Source: Acidobacteriota bacterium | Lineage (GTDB): Bacteria > Acidobacteriota > Terriglobia > Acidiferrales > UBA7541 | Direction: 5' to 3' | Assembly (NCBI GenBank): GCA_027307115.1 | Contig: DAHUXN010000006.1 | Coordinates: 62,001-126,000 of the forward strand | DNA: 64,000 nucleotides | Shown: one piece after another, positions 35,997 through 45,284 of the stretch | Layout of the letters: every line of letters begins with the position of its first letter | Position numbering within the stretch: the stretch's first letter is position 1 | Notes under the pieces: generated by a model | Databases searched by the model: none | What the model saw: the letters and a program-made list of their open reading frames with translations, nothing else | What the model was told of the DNA's origin: nothing | Program-made: the position numbers and the translations under genes

Positions 35997-37145
35997 TCAA
36001 CGAGAAACCACCTTTGGTGGAGAGTTCTCGACGGTTTCTTTCACGGGCATTCCATCGGCTAGGAACTGAAAACCGGCGACGATGATATGGTCACCGGGTT
36101 TGATTCCACCCTGAATGATGTAGCTGTTGCCGACGATGTCTCCGACTTGAATCTGCTGTTGACGCGCGACAGTTCCTTTCGGCCCGCTAACCGCTAGGAA
36201 CGCAAAGAATTGTCCGTTGATGCGTTGCGTTGCGAGCACCGGAATTTCAAGGCCCTTTACCGTACGCCAAGTGATACGCGCGCTGACAAACTCGTCGGTG
36301 CGGAACTGGCGATTAGGGTTTGAGATAGGGGCCTTGGCGAGAATACTTTGCGTAGCGTCATCCACTTGCGGAGAGACAAAATAAATCGTGCTGTGAGCGA
36401 TGACGTTTCCGGAACCGTCGAGGAGAGCGACGGGTTCGCCGAGGCGAAGCTCGCGGGAGTGTTCGACAGGAACATAGATGTAAGCGTCGAGATTGCCGGG
36501 CTGGTCGACCGTGGTGAGCAAGGTGGTTGTCGTGACGCGATCGCCGACATGGACGGGAATGTCGCCGACGATTCCATCGGTGGGCGACGTGACGCTGTAA
36601 TAGTGAAGTTGTACCTGCTGCTGACGCACTTGCGCGTCAAGGGACTTCTGTTGCGCAAGCGCATTTTCGTAGGTGGTCCGGAAAGTGTCCAGATCCTGTT
36701 TAGCGATGATCCCAGCGTCGAAAAGCTTTTGGGCTCGCTGATACTGAGTCAGCGCGTTAGCGAGCGTGGCTGCTTGCGCGTTGCGAGCGGCTTCCTGACT
36801 GTTGACAGATGCTTCCTGAACCCGAGGATCGATCTCAATGAGCGCAGAGCCTTGGCGAACGTGTTCGCCCGAGCGCACATTGATTTTCGTGATCCAGCCT
36901 TCGACTTGCGGGTTAATGGCAGCGGAGCGGCGGGATTTCAAGGTTGCTAAATATTCCGAGGAATCAGGGATGTCCACAAGCTGGGCGATTTGCGTTTTCA
37001 CGGGCATCGCAGAAAAGGCAGGGGCCTTCGCCGCGTGTTGCTGGGTGCAGCCAATAACCGCGCCTGCACAGAGGAACGTAACAAGCAACACAAGAGAGCG
37101 TGGAGCGAAAAAATTCAAAGTGGCCGGGGAGTTGGCGTGAGACAT
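35997..37145 (-). CDS. RND efflux periplasmic adaptor (membrane fusion protein)
   Basis: A 382-residue adaptor of the AcrA/MexA type. It has an N-terminal signal with a lipobox-like end (FLCAGAVIGCTQQ, Cys probably lipidated). A first lipoyl half (SRRSAAINPQVEGWITKINV) is followed by a helical hairpin (about 100-165), then the second lipoyl half (SPTDGIVGDIPVHVGDRV) and beta-barrel and membrane-proximal domains. It would bridge the pump and an outer-membrane channel. AAGGA 6 bases before the ATG at 37145 fixes the start; an upstream frame extension of 8 codons lacks support. First gene of the pump operon. Confidence 0.88.
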   Translation of the reverse strand: MSHANSPATLNFFAPRSLVLLVTFLCAGAVIGCTQQHAAKAPAFSAMPVKTQIAQLVDIPDSSEYLATLKSRRSAAINPQVEGWITKINVRSGEHVRQGSALIEIDPRVQEASVNSQEAARNAQAATLANALTQYQRAQKLFDAGIIAKQDLDTFRTTYENALAQQKSLDAQVRQQQVQLHYYSVTSPTDGIVGDIPVHVGDRVTTTTLLTTVDQPGNLDAYIYVPVEHSRELRLGEPVALLDGSGNVIAHSTIYFVSPQVDDATQSILAKAPISNPNRQFRTDEFVSARITWRTVKGLEIPVLATQRINGQFFAFLAVSGPKGTVARQQQIQVGDIVGNSYIIQGGIKPGDHIIVAGFQFLADGMPVKETVENSPPKVVSR

Positions 37146-37664
37146 GATCGTCCTTGCAGCCCTGAGCATTAAAAGATAAACGCAGAATTCTAGGATAAGT
37201 TACGAAAGAAAGCCACAGATGAAAATGCACAACGCGATCCTGAAAATCTTCGCAACACTGGAATTCCGCACATAGACTTTGGATGCGAGTGGATGAATTT
37301 CGCTTCGGGCTACGGGCGCACGCGGAACGATTTCGAGGGCACTGAACACGAAAATTATAGCCATGTTTTACCTCACGGGTGTTGGGCAAGAGGAAAAGTC
37401 GCAATTCAGTTTTGCGTACAAGTATATGAATTATGGGACTATTGGCCGATTGAAATATGGGAACGTGTAATTGCGAAACTGTGTGTTTTGTGAAATATGA
37501 ACGACCATTCCGGGGCCTAATCGCTTTTGGCATGCGGCGTGCGCTGGATTCTCCTGTCTTAAATGTTTTGGGGTGTTCCAAGACACCAAGTCGGATTGCA
37601 ATAGCGAATTTGGGCGGTACGGAAATCCGGATTCTGAAAATGCGGGGATTCGTACATTTTTCTA
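37146..37664. other. Long intergenic region upstream of the efflux operon and second receptor gene
   Basis: No supported gene: short frames have no recognisable domain. The region is more A+T-rich than the surrounding genes, as expected for a promoter region serving the divergent efflux adaptor and receptor genes. It contains a sigma54-like element at 37528-37543 that is listed separately. Confidence 0.55.
37528..37543 (+). promoter_or_regulatory. Sigma54-like -24/-12 element upstream of the second TonB-dependent receptor
   Basis: TGGCATGCGGCGTGCG has GG (37529-37530) and GC (37541-37542) separated by 10 bases and matches the TGGCA.G and TGC parts of the -24/-12 consensus. The predicted start is near 37554, leaving a leader of about 215 bases. 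An alternative sigma70-like promoter lies closer to the gene, so use of this element is uncertain. Confidence 0.35.
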
Positions 37665-37694
37665 TTGACAAACTGGGTGCCCCCAGAATATTAA
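37665..37694 (+). promoter_or_regulatory. Sigma70-like promoter of the second TonB-dependent receptor
   Basis: A perfect -35 TTGACA (37665-37670) is followed after 17 bases by ATATTA (37688-37693), or after 18 by TATTAA (37689-37694). Transcription would begin near 37700 and the leader would include the inverted repeat at 37716-37735. Confidence 0.5.
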
Positions 37695-37715
37695 GTGTCC
37701 CATTCGTGGGTGTGT

Positions 37716-37735
37716 AGCGTTCAGGGGTGAACGCT
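37716..37735 (+). repeat. Perfect inverted repeat in the receptor leader
   Basis: AGCGTTCA and TGAACGCT form an 8-bp perfect inverted repeat around GGGG, 34 bp before the preferred ATG. It may be an mRNA hairpin controlling translation or an operator just after the promoter. Confidence 0.5.
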
Positions 37736-37769
37736 AAACGAAAAAATGACGACCGAGAGGTGCTCTAAA

Positions 37770-40700
37770 ATGTGCAAGTCCTCCAAGAATTCTAATGATG
37801 TGTTTGGGATTTTCTTCGCGGCACTTCTCGCTGCGCTCTTCTGCCTGTTTACCGTTGCGCCTAAGGCGGCGCTGGCGCAGAGCTCCAGCACCGGCACGGT
37901 TTCCGGCACGGTGACGGACAACACCGGAGCTGTCGTGCCTGACGCTAGCGTTACATTGACCAACAAGGCGACGGGAAACTCTCGGACGTCTACGTCGACC
38001 AGCAGCGGTCAGTATATCTTTGCCTATGTCAATCCGGGAACCTACGAAGTCAAGGTGACGAAGCAGGGTTTCCAGACCACCGTTGTATCCAACCAAGTCG
38101 TGCAAGTCGGCACCCAATTGACGGTAAACGCGAAGCTCCAAATCGGCTCGGTTTCGACGACGGTAGAGGTCACCTCGATACCCGGTGCCGAACTTCAGAC
38201 CATGGACGCTACAGTCGGCTCATCGCTAAGCGGGGCCATCATCATGAACCTGCCCAACGCCAGCCGTGATGCCTCGACCTTGGCAGTCCTTCAGCCCGGC
38301 CAAAACATCAACGGCAACACCGGCGGCGTGGCCTCCGACCAAAACTCCTTCCAACTCGACGGCGGCTTTGCCACTGACGACATGAGCGGAGACAATAATA
38401 CTTACATCGCCGGCTTCGGTTCGGACACCGCTGGTGGAGCAGGCGCGATGCACAGCGCCGGATTCGTTCAAGCGCCTTCGGCTGTTGTCCCCATGCCCGT
38501 CTCCAGCATCCAGGAGTTCAAGGTTTCGACGTCAAATCAGACAGCGGACTTCAACGGTGGCGCGGGAAGCCAGGTGCAGCTGGTGACCAAGTCCGGCACG
38601 AACGTCTTCCATGGCAGCGTCTACGACTACTATCTTGATAACAATTTTGGCGGTGCCAACACATTCGATAACAACCGCCGGGGCATTAAGCAACCGGGTT
38701 CTCATTTCAGCCGATTTGGCGCGGCTGCCGGCGGAAAGATCCCTCATGTGAACTTCTTGGGCGGGGGCTGGTTTATATTTGGCAACTACGAAGGATTCCG
38801 TTTCCCGCAGAGCTCAATCTTCACCCGCTCCTTTCCCCTGCCGTCTCTCCGGGCGGGCATTATCCACGTCGACGGCCAAACCTTCAACCTGAACACCACC
38901 GCAACGGTGGACCCAGGCTGCGGGCCCGCTGTTACGAAAGGCTGTCAAGTCACAGCTGCGAACGGCTATACCCAAGTGGGCCAACTGGTTGCACCGTCAG
39001 GGTTGGATCCTCGCGGCCTAGGCATGAACCCTGTAATTCAAACTCTGTGGAATACCTACCTGCCAACGCCGACCGACTGTTCCACCGGTGACGGCTTGAA
39101 CTACTGCGGGTACTCAGGTGCAATCAGCACGCCGCAGAGCAGCAATTTTGGCGTCGCTCGAATCGACCATGATTTCGCCAAGAACTGGCATTTCAACGGC
39201 ACCTATCACTACTACAAGCTGACCAACACCGTGGCGGACCAGTGGGATATAGGTGGATTCTTCCCGGGGGACGTCAAGGGGCAGTATTCGGCCATTCGTA
39301 GCAAACCCCAGGTGCCCTGGATCTACACTGCGGGTCTGACCACCGACGTATCGTCATCTGTTACGAACGACTTCCACTTTAGCTACACGCGCAACTGGTG
39401 GGCCTATGGAAGTCCCAGCGGCGTACCCAACGTAGCGGGTTTTCCGGCCAATTTGGAAATCGGCGGCGAGAATAGTGGCGCAGGCTCAGCTAATTCTCCG
39501 ATCTTCGGTCCTTACAACACTAACAACCAGTCCACCCGGACCCGCTACTGGAACGGTCATGACTCGATGTATCGCGACGACGTCACGTGGATCAAGGGAA
39601 ACCACCTGTTCCAGATGGGCGGCATGTATCTGCGCGCCAAAGATACCCACCTGAGGAACGACAACGGCCAGAGCATCAATACTTTCGAACAGTACATCAT
39701 CGGTAATGGCTTTTCGAACGACCTTACCGGCTTGAACGTGAACATTCCTATACCTAGTGGCATTTCCGACTCGACGAGGTACCAAAACCTGTACTCTCAG
39801 ATTTTGGGCATGGTTGACCAGTCGCAGAGCCTGTACACCCGCGGCCTCGGCTCGAAAATTACAGGTCTGCCCCTTGATCCCAGGACTTCCTGTGCCATCA
39901 CGGGTATCGCGGCTACCTCAGGTTGTATTTCGTCGCCATCGCTGGGGAACACCAGCATCATTCCCACCTACAACCTGTACTTCACCGACTCCTGGCATCT
40001 GAAGCCGACATTTTCTCTGAACTACGGCCTCGGTTACACCGTGGAAATGCCGCCATACGAAGTGAATGGCGGCGTCCAGACGGTGATGGTGGACCAGAAC
40101 GACAACATCCTGTACGCTCAGAAGTACTTGGACAGTGTGAAGGCAGCCGCCCTCCAAGGGAACGCCTATGAACCGCTCATCGGCTTTGCGACCGTACGCA
40201 ACGTCAATGGGCACTCGCACTATCCGTATGATCCGTTCTTCGGCGGACTGAGCCCGCGCATCGGCATGGCGTGGAATCTCAGGCCCGACACCGTTGTTCG
40301 CGCCGGATACGCGCGGATCTTCGGCCGGATCAATGGCGTCAATCCCATCCTGGTTCCGATGCTGACCCCAGGATTGATGCAACCAGCCACTTGCCTCGGC
40401 CCTCAAAATACCGTCAACGGTAACGGCGGCTGCAGTACCACCGCCGCGCCGTCTGATCCGAACACCGCCTTCCGAGTCGGCGTAGATGGTGTGAACGCGC
40501 CACTAGCCCCTCCGAGTGCGAGTCTTCCGCAACCGTGGTTCCCCGGGTTCAACGATGTCGGCACCGGGTCGGGCGAGACGATCGATCCAAATTTCAAGCC
40601 GGACCGTTCGGATGAGTTCACTGTGAGCGTCCAGCACCAGTTCGGCCCGAAGATCATTGCCGAAGCCGGTTACATTGGCCGCATCCTTTCCAATGAAGCC

Positions 40701-41930
40701 CAGTATTACAGCCTGACCACAGTCCCCTACATGATGACCAAAGGTGGACAGACCTTCGCCAATGCTTGGGCTCAGATAATGGTGGCAACGAATTACGGTA
40801 CTAACACTGTGGCCGACGGAGCCCCTCCGGTGCAACCGTTCTTCGAATCTGCTCTGAATCCTGCGTACTGCAGCGGGTTCAGCAGCTGCACGGCCGCGTT
40901 CGTAGCGAACAACAGCAACCTCGGCAACCTTAACATGCGCTTCTCTGATCCATTCGATGCGTGGGCCGGCGTTTCCAACGCCGGAATGTGGAATTTCGGC
41001 GGCGAACGGACCTTTACCAGTGATCCCATTGCGGCGACCTGCTTAACGCCTGCCGGGCTCGGTTGCAATGGCCAATCGCCATCTATCACCACGACCGTCA
41101 GCAACGGCTATGGCAACTACAATGCGGGTTACCTGCAGTTGACTTTCTCGGACTGGCACGGCCTGACCATGAAAACCAACTTCTCCTATAGCAATGCGCT
41201 CGGCACCGGAGACGTTGTTCAGGCTAGCAGCTCGTTCTCCAGCGTTGATAACTTCAACATCCAGAACAATTACGGCCCACAGACCTACAACGAAAAATTT
41301 GTATTCAATCTCTTCATGAATTACGCGTCGCCCTTCTTCAAATCCCAGGAGGGCGTGGTTGGCCGGCTGCTTGGCGGATGGAATTTCTCGCCGCTTTTCG
41401 TTTGGGGCAGCGGCTTCCCGGTCGAGATCGGCACGGGGAACTTCAACTGCGGGAGTCTGGGCGAGTGCAACACTAACTTCATTGGCGCGCTTGAGAATGG
41501 CGTTATCACGAAGAACCTGAACTACAGCGCTACCAGGAAGCAGGCCAAGGGGACGACCTGTGGCACCAGCGGGGCCGGTCTCAATGTGTTCAGCGACCCC
41601 CAAGCGACCTGCCCGGTTGCCCACGGGACACTCGGCGATCCAGTCCGCAGCCCAATCCTCGGCTTGGATGGGCAGATTGGCGGCGGCGGACCGGTAACCG
41701 GCCTCCCATTCTGGAACTTGGATCTGGGCATCAACAAGAAAATCAACTTCAACGAGAGGATCAGCACTTCCTTGTTCTTTGATTTCGCGAATGTGTTGAA
41801 CCACATGCAGCCCAACGATCCAGCCCTGAATATCTACAGTAAATCCACTTGGGGTGTTCTAGGCGGCGGCGGAAACGTTCAGGGCAATAATCCTCGCCGC
41901 TTGCAGCTTGGCTTGAGCGTCGACTGGTAA
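37770..41930 (+). CDS. Oar-type TonB-dependent receptor, second of two
   Basis: A 1,386-residue outer-membrane receptor with a signal peptide (hydrophobic FAALLAALFCLFTVAP, ending ALAQ), a carboxypeptidase-regulatory domain (GTVSGTVTDNTGAVVPDASV), a plug with SIPGAELQTMDATVG, and a long Asn/Gly/Tyr-rich barrel ending in LGLSVDW, where the terminal aromatic residue fits barrel assembly. It is about 150 residues longer than the receptor near 20 kb and only moderately similar. GAGAGG 9 bases before the ATG at 37770 supports this start; an ATG at 37746 is possible. A terminator follows directly. The ligand is unknown. Confidence 0.88.
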   Translation: MCKSSKNSNDVFGIFFAALLAALFCLFTVAPKAALAQSSSTGTVSGTVTDNTGAVVPDASVTLTNKATGNSRTSTSTSSGQYIFAYVNPGTYEVKVTKQGFQTTVVSNQVVQVGTQLTVNAKLQIGSVSTTVEVTSIPGAELQTMDATVGSSLSGAIIMNLPNASRDASTLAVLQPGQNINGNTGGVASDQNSFQLDGGFATDDMSGDNNTYIAGFGSDTAGGAGAMHSAGFVQAPSAVVPMPVSSIQEFKVSTSNQTADFNGGAGSQVQLVTKSGTNVFHGSVYDYYLDNNFGGANTFDNNRRGIKQPGSHFSRFGAAAGGKIPHVNFLGGGWFIFGNYEGFRFPQSSIFTRSFPLPSLRAGIIHVDGQTFNLNTTATVDPGCGPAVTKGCQVTAANGYTQVGQLVAPSGLDPRGLGMNPVIQTLWNTYLPTPTDCSTGDGLNYCGYSGAISTPQSSNFGVARIDHDFAKNWHFNGTYHYYKLTNTVADQWDIGGFFPGDVKGQYSAIRSKPQVPWIYTAGLTTDVSSSVTNDFHFSYTRNWWAYGSPSGVPNVAGFPANLEIGGENSGAGSANSPIFGPYNTNNQSTRTRYWNGHDSMYRDDVTWIKGNHLFQMGGMYLRAKDTHLRNDNGQSINTFEQYIIGNGFSNDLTGLNVNIPIPSGISDSTRYQNLYSQILGMVDQSQSLYTRGLGSKITGLPLDPRTSCAITGIAATSGCISSPSLGNTSIIPTYNLYFTDSWHLKPTFSLNYGLGYTVEMPPYEVNGGVQTVMVDQNDNILYAQKYLDSVKAAALQGNAYEPLIGFATVRNVNGHSHYPYDPFFGGLSPRIGMAWNLRPDTVVRAGYARIFGRINGVNPILVPMLTPGLMQPATCLGPQNTVNGNGGCSTTAAPSDPNTAFRVGVDGVNAPLAPPSASLPQPWFPGFNDVGTGSGETIDPNFKPDRSDEFTVSVQHQFGPKIIAEAGYIGRILSNEAQYYSLTTVPYMMTKGGQTFANAWAQIMVATNYGTNTVADGAPPVQPFFESALNPAYCSGFSSCTAAFVANNSNLGNLNMRFSDPFDAWAGVSNAGMWNFGGERTFTSDPIAATCLTPAGLGCNGQSPSITTTVSNGYGNYNAGYLQLTFSDWHGLTMKTNFSYSNALGTGDVVQASSSFSSVDNFNIQNNYGPQTYNEKFVFNLFMNYASPFFKSQEGVVGRLLGGWNFSPLFVWGSGFPVEIGTGNFNCGSLGECNTNFIGALENGVITKNLNYSATRKQAKGTTCGTSGAGLNVFSDPQATCPVAHGTLGDPVRSPILGLDGQIGGGGPVTGLPFWNLDLGINKKINFNERISTSLFFDFANVLNHMQPNDPALNIYSKSTWGVLGGGGNVQGNNPRRLQLGLSVDW

Positions 41931-41956
41931 ACCGTAACGAAGCGTAGTTTGTTGGG

Positions 41957-41987
41957 GCCGGGAGGCCAGTCCTCCCGGCTTTTTTTT
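41957..41987 (+). terminator. Rho-independent terminator after the second TonB-dependent receptor
   Basis: A 9-bp GC-rich perfect stem (41957-41965 with 41971-41979), 5-base loop, and eight T residues (41980-41987). It begins 27 bp after the stop codon and is canonical for the plus strand. Confidence 0.92.
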
Positions 41988-42130
41988 GCGCATTTCTTGC
42001 GCGTTCGCGCTGCGTTCATGATACATTTCCCCGTTTTCACATCGAAAATTCATTCTTCCCTGCCACGTCGTGAGTTCTTGCGCGCGATGGGCAGACGAAG
42101 GCATTCAATCGTTCTGACGAGGGGGCGGAA

Positions 42131-45100
42131 ATGTCGAGCAAGAGTGCATGGATGCGTTGCGGATTAATGGCGGGCCTGATTGTGTGCGCGGTGACTACGC
42201 TGAACGCCGGACTGTCGGCGGCGGATACGGCGCCCGGGCGCGATCCAAAACAGCCCATCGACGAGGCCTACACGGCCAAGATCGCCAAATACACGACGGA
42301 GCCATATTTCACATCTCCACTGGTGAATTATCTTCCCGCATCGAAAACCGTGCCAACGCCCGAGGCGGTGCTCGGTGACGTCGCCGGAGCCCCGGGAATT
42401 TTGCCCTATTCGGCGCAGGTGTATCAGTACATGCGGATGCTGGAGAAGGCGAGTCCGCGCGTCAAGGTGTTCTCGATCGGGCGCACAGAAGAAGGGCGCG
42501 AGATGATCGCCGTCGCGGTATCTTCGGAAGCGAACCTGGCGCATCTGGATGAGAATCGCGCGAAGCTGGCGAAGTTGGCAGATCCGCGGACTATTCATTT
42601 GAATGACGCTGATGCGGACAAAATCGTCGATGGCGCCGTGCAGGTTTACTACATTACTGGAACCATTCATTCGACGGAAACGGGAGCGCCGACGGCGCTG
42701 ATGGAACTGGCGTATCGGCTGGCGGTCGACGACAGCCAATATATACAGGACATTCGCAACCACGTGGTTACGCTGATTACGCCGATTGTTGAAGTCGATG
42801 GGCGCGACCGGATGGTGGACCTTTACAGGTGGCACTTGGCGCATCCGCAGGAGAATTATCCGCCGCTGATATATTGGGGACATTATGTCGCGCACGACAA
42901 CAACCGCGACGCGATGGCCATGACGCTGAAACTCAGTCAGAACGTGCTAAATACGTTTGTTTCGTGGGACGCGCAGGTGCTACACGACTTACACGAGTCG
43001 GTACCGTATCTCTACGACAACACCGCGGGTGATGGGCCCTTCAATGCCTGGGTGGACCCAATTCTGACCAATGAATGGGAAATTCTTGGCTGGCGCAACG
43101 TGCAGGACATGACGAAATTCGGGATGCCAGGCGTGTTCACGCACGGCGAGTTCGATACGTGGTCGCCAGGGTATTTGATGTTTTTCGCGGCGATGCACAA
43201 TGGCATTAGCCGGCTCTACGAAACCTTTGGAAACGGCGGTGCGGATACGGAGGAACGCACGCTGCAGCCGGATGAGTATTCGCGAACCTGGTGGAGGCAG
43301 AATCCGCCGCTGCGGAAAGTGTTGTGGTCGCAACGCGACAACAATAACTACGAAGAAACGGGTTTGCTGACTTCGCTGCACTTTTTTTCTGACAACCGCG
43401 CGATGTTTCTAAAGAATTTCTATCTGAAGGCGAAACGGTCGGTAACCAAGCCGGAAGCCGAGGGACCGGCAGCTTATGTCCTGCCTGCGAATGATCCTCG
43501 GCTGGGCGCGCAGGCGGAACTGCTCAATGTATTGCAATTGCAGCATTGCGAGATTTCACGAGCGACCTCGGCGTTTTCGGTCACCGTGCCTGTCCAGAAA
43601 ACCAGTGATCACAGGAAAAGTTCTGGGGAGGCAACCGGGGAAAAGAGCGAAAAAAAAGTTGAGGCGACCGCAAAAACGAAAACAGTAGATTTTCCAGCGG
43701 GCAGTTACATCATTCGCATGGACCAACCGTATTCGCGAATCGCTGATGCGCTGCTCGATTACCAGTATTGGAGTCCGGATGACCCGCAAAAGACCCCTTA
43801 CGATGACACGGGTTGGACGTTCGGCGAATTGTTCAACGTGAAGGTCGTTCGCGTGGCGGATACAAAGGTTCTGGATGCACCCATGGAGCGCGTGACGACA
43901 GTCGCGGCTCCCAGCGGTGTTTCGGGGACCGGGACAGTCTTCGCGATCAACAACAATGCGGATACGGCCCTGGCAACGTTGCGTTACAAGTTGAAAGACG
44001 CGCAGATTGAGGCGGCCGAGGAGCCGTTTGATGCGGACGGGCATAAGTTCAACCGTGGCTCGTTTCTTGTTCATGGGACCAGCGGTGATGACTTGCGGCA
44101 CGCTGTTTCAGATCTGGGCCTCAAAGCGTACGGATTGGGCGCAATGCCCTCTGTGAAAATGCATCCAGTCAGGGCTGCGCGCGTGGCGATTCTGCATACC
44201 TGGTTGAGTACACAGACTGAGGGTTGGTGGCGCGAAGCACTCGACTTCATGCATGTGCCCTACGATTACATCAGTACGCAGACCGTTGCGAAGGAATCTG
44301 ACCTCAATTCGAAATATGACGTAATTCTTTTTCCGCCCGTGGGAAGATTTGTAAGTCCGGATCTGATCATCAATGGGTTGTCTACAGACTGGGGCAATCC
44401 GTTGCCCTGGAAGAACACTCCCGAAACGCCGAACATTGGAAAGCTCGACTCGACTGATGACACACGGCCAGAGCTCGGGTGGGACGGCGTGGCGCACTTG
44501 CAGAATTTTGTAAAGCACGGCGGAGTGCTAGTGACCGTGATGGACACGGCAAATCTGGCCGTGGCGCTTGGCCTGACGCATGGCGTCACTGTGGCACGCA
44601 CGCCTCGTGAAAGAATTATTGGCAGCGTGGTCCGAGCGGACATTGTGGATTCGGCAAGCCCGATTGCGTACGGATACGGTGATCAGTTGTCCGTTTATTG
44701 TTTCAACGGACCAGCATTTGACGTTAGCAACGTTGCGGGCCGCGGTGGGTTCCGCAGACTTGGTCCGGAGATCAACGGACGTCCGACGGGACGAGGCACC
44801 CTGATTGATCCCGATTTCGTCGTCGGTCGCCAAAATGAAGCTGCAGCCGAAGAGCCGAAGGTCGAACCGTGGCAGGCTGAACCGGTCACAAAAGAAGAAC
44901 TCCGTAACGGGATAGGAGTGATTCCACCGGCAGAACGTCCGCGCGTGATTTTCCGGTATGCCGACAGCCACGACCTGCTTGTGTCGGGACTGGTTGAAGG
45001 CGGGGACGAAATTGCACAACACGCGGCGATAGTCGATGTGCCGATGGAATCGGGGCACGTGGTTTTGTTCTCGAACAATCCCATCTACCGCGGCGAAACG

Positions 45101-45181
45101 CGAGGAAGCTATTCGCTGGTCCTGAACACGATCCTTAATTTCGACAGCTTGAATGCAGGAAGGAAGTTAGATAAACAGTAG
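42131..45181 (+). CDS. Exported M14 family zinc carboxypeptidase, copy A
   Basis: A 1,016-residue secreted protein (signal peptide about 8-31). The peptidase M14 domain is near the N-terminus, with the zinc motif HxxE as His180 and Glu183 in GTIHSTETGAP. The segment VEVDGRDRMVDLYRWH follows, with the third ligand His probably in VLHDLHESVP. About 600 residues of C-terminal beta-rich and glutamine-amidotransferase-like sequence follow (VAILHTWLSTQTEGWWREAL; VILFPPVGRF), a form typical of large acidobacterial M14 proteins. It should remove C-terminal residues from extracellular peptides. GAGGGGGCGG precedes the ATG. Its paralogue lies convergently 103 bp downstream. Confidence 0.85.
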   Translation: MSSKSAWMRCGLMAGLIVCAVTTLNAGLSAADTAPGRDPKQPIDEAYTAKIAKYTTEPYFTSPLVNYLPASKTVPTPEAVLGDVAGAPGILPYSAQVYQYMRMLEKASPRVKVFSIGRTEEGREMIAVAVSSEANLAHLDENRAKLAKLADPRTIHLNDADADKIVDGAVQVYYITGTIHSTETGAPTALMELAYRLAVDDSQYIQDIRNHVVTLITPIVEVDGRDRMVDLYRWHLAHPQENYPPLIYWGHYVAHDNNRDAMAMTLKLSQNVLNTFVSWDAQVLHDLHESVPYLYDNTAGDGPFNAWVDPILTNEWEILGWRNVQDMTKFGMPGVFTHGEFDTWSPGYLMFFAAMHNGISRLYETFGNGGADTEERTLQPDEYSRTWWRQNPPLRKVLWSQRDNNNYEETGLLTSLHFFSDNRAMFLKNFYLKAKRSVTKPEAEGPAAYVLPANDPRLGAQAELLNVLQLQHCEISRATSAFSVTVPVQKTSDHRKSSGEATGEKSEKKVEATAKTKTVDFPAGSYIIRMDQPYSRIADALLDYQYWSPDDPQKTPYDDTGWTFGELFNVKVVRVADTKVLDAPMERVTTVAAPSGVSGTGTVFAINNNADTALATLRYKLKDAQIEAAEEPFDADGHKFNRGSFLVHGTSGDDLRHAVSDLGLKAYGLGAMPSVKMHPVRAARVAILHTWLSTQTEGWWREALDFMHVPYDYISTQTVAKESDLNSKYDVILFPPVGRFVSPDLIINGLSTDWGNPLPWKNTPETPNIGKLDSTDDTRPELGWDGVAHLQNFVKHGGVLVTVMDTANLAVALGLTHGVTVARTPRERIIGSVVRADIVDSASPIAYGYGDQLSVYCFNGPAFDVSNVAGRGGFRRLGPEINGRPTGRGTLIDPDFVVGRQNEAAAEEPKVEPWQAEPVTKEELRNGIGVIPPAERPRVIFRYADSHDLLVSGLVEGGDEIAQHAAIVDVPMESGHVVLFSNNPIYRGETRGSYSLVLNTILNFDSLNAGRKLDKQ

Positions 45182-45284
45182 GAATCGCATCCAAGAATGT
45201 TTGATCACTCAGGGCCTTCAACGTTGCTGTGCCCGGAATAAGTCTTGTCGGACTTTCACGGCGATGAGCGTAGGTGCAATAATA

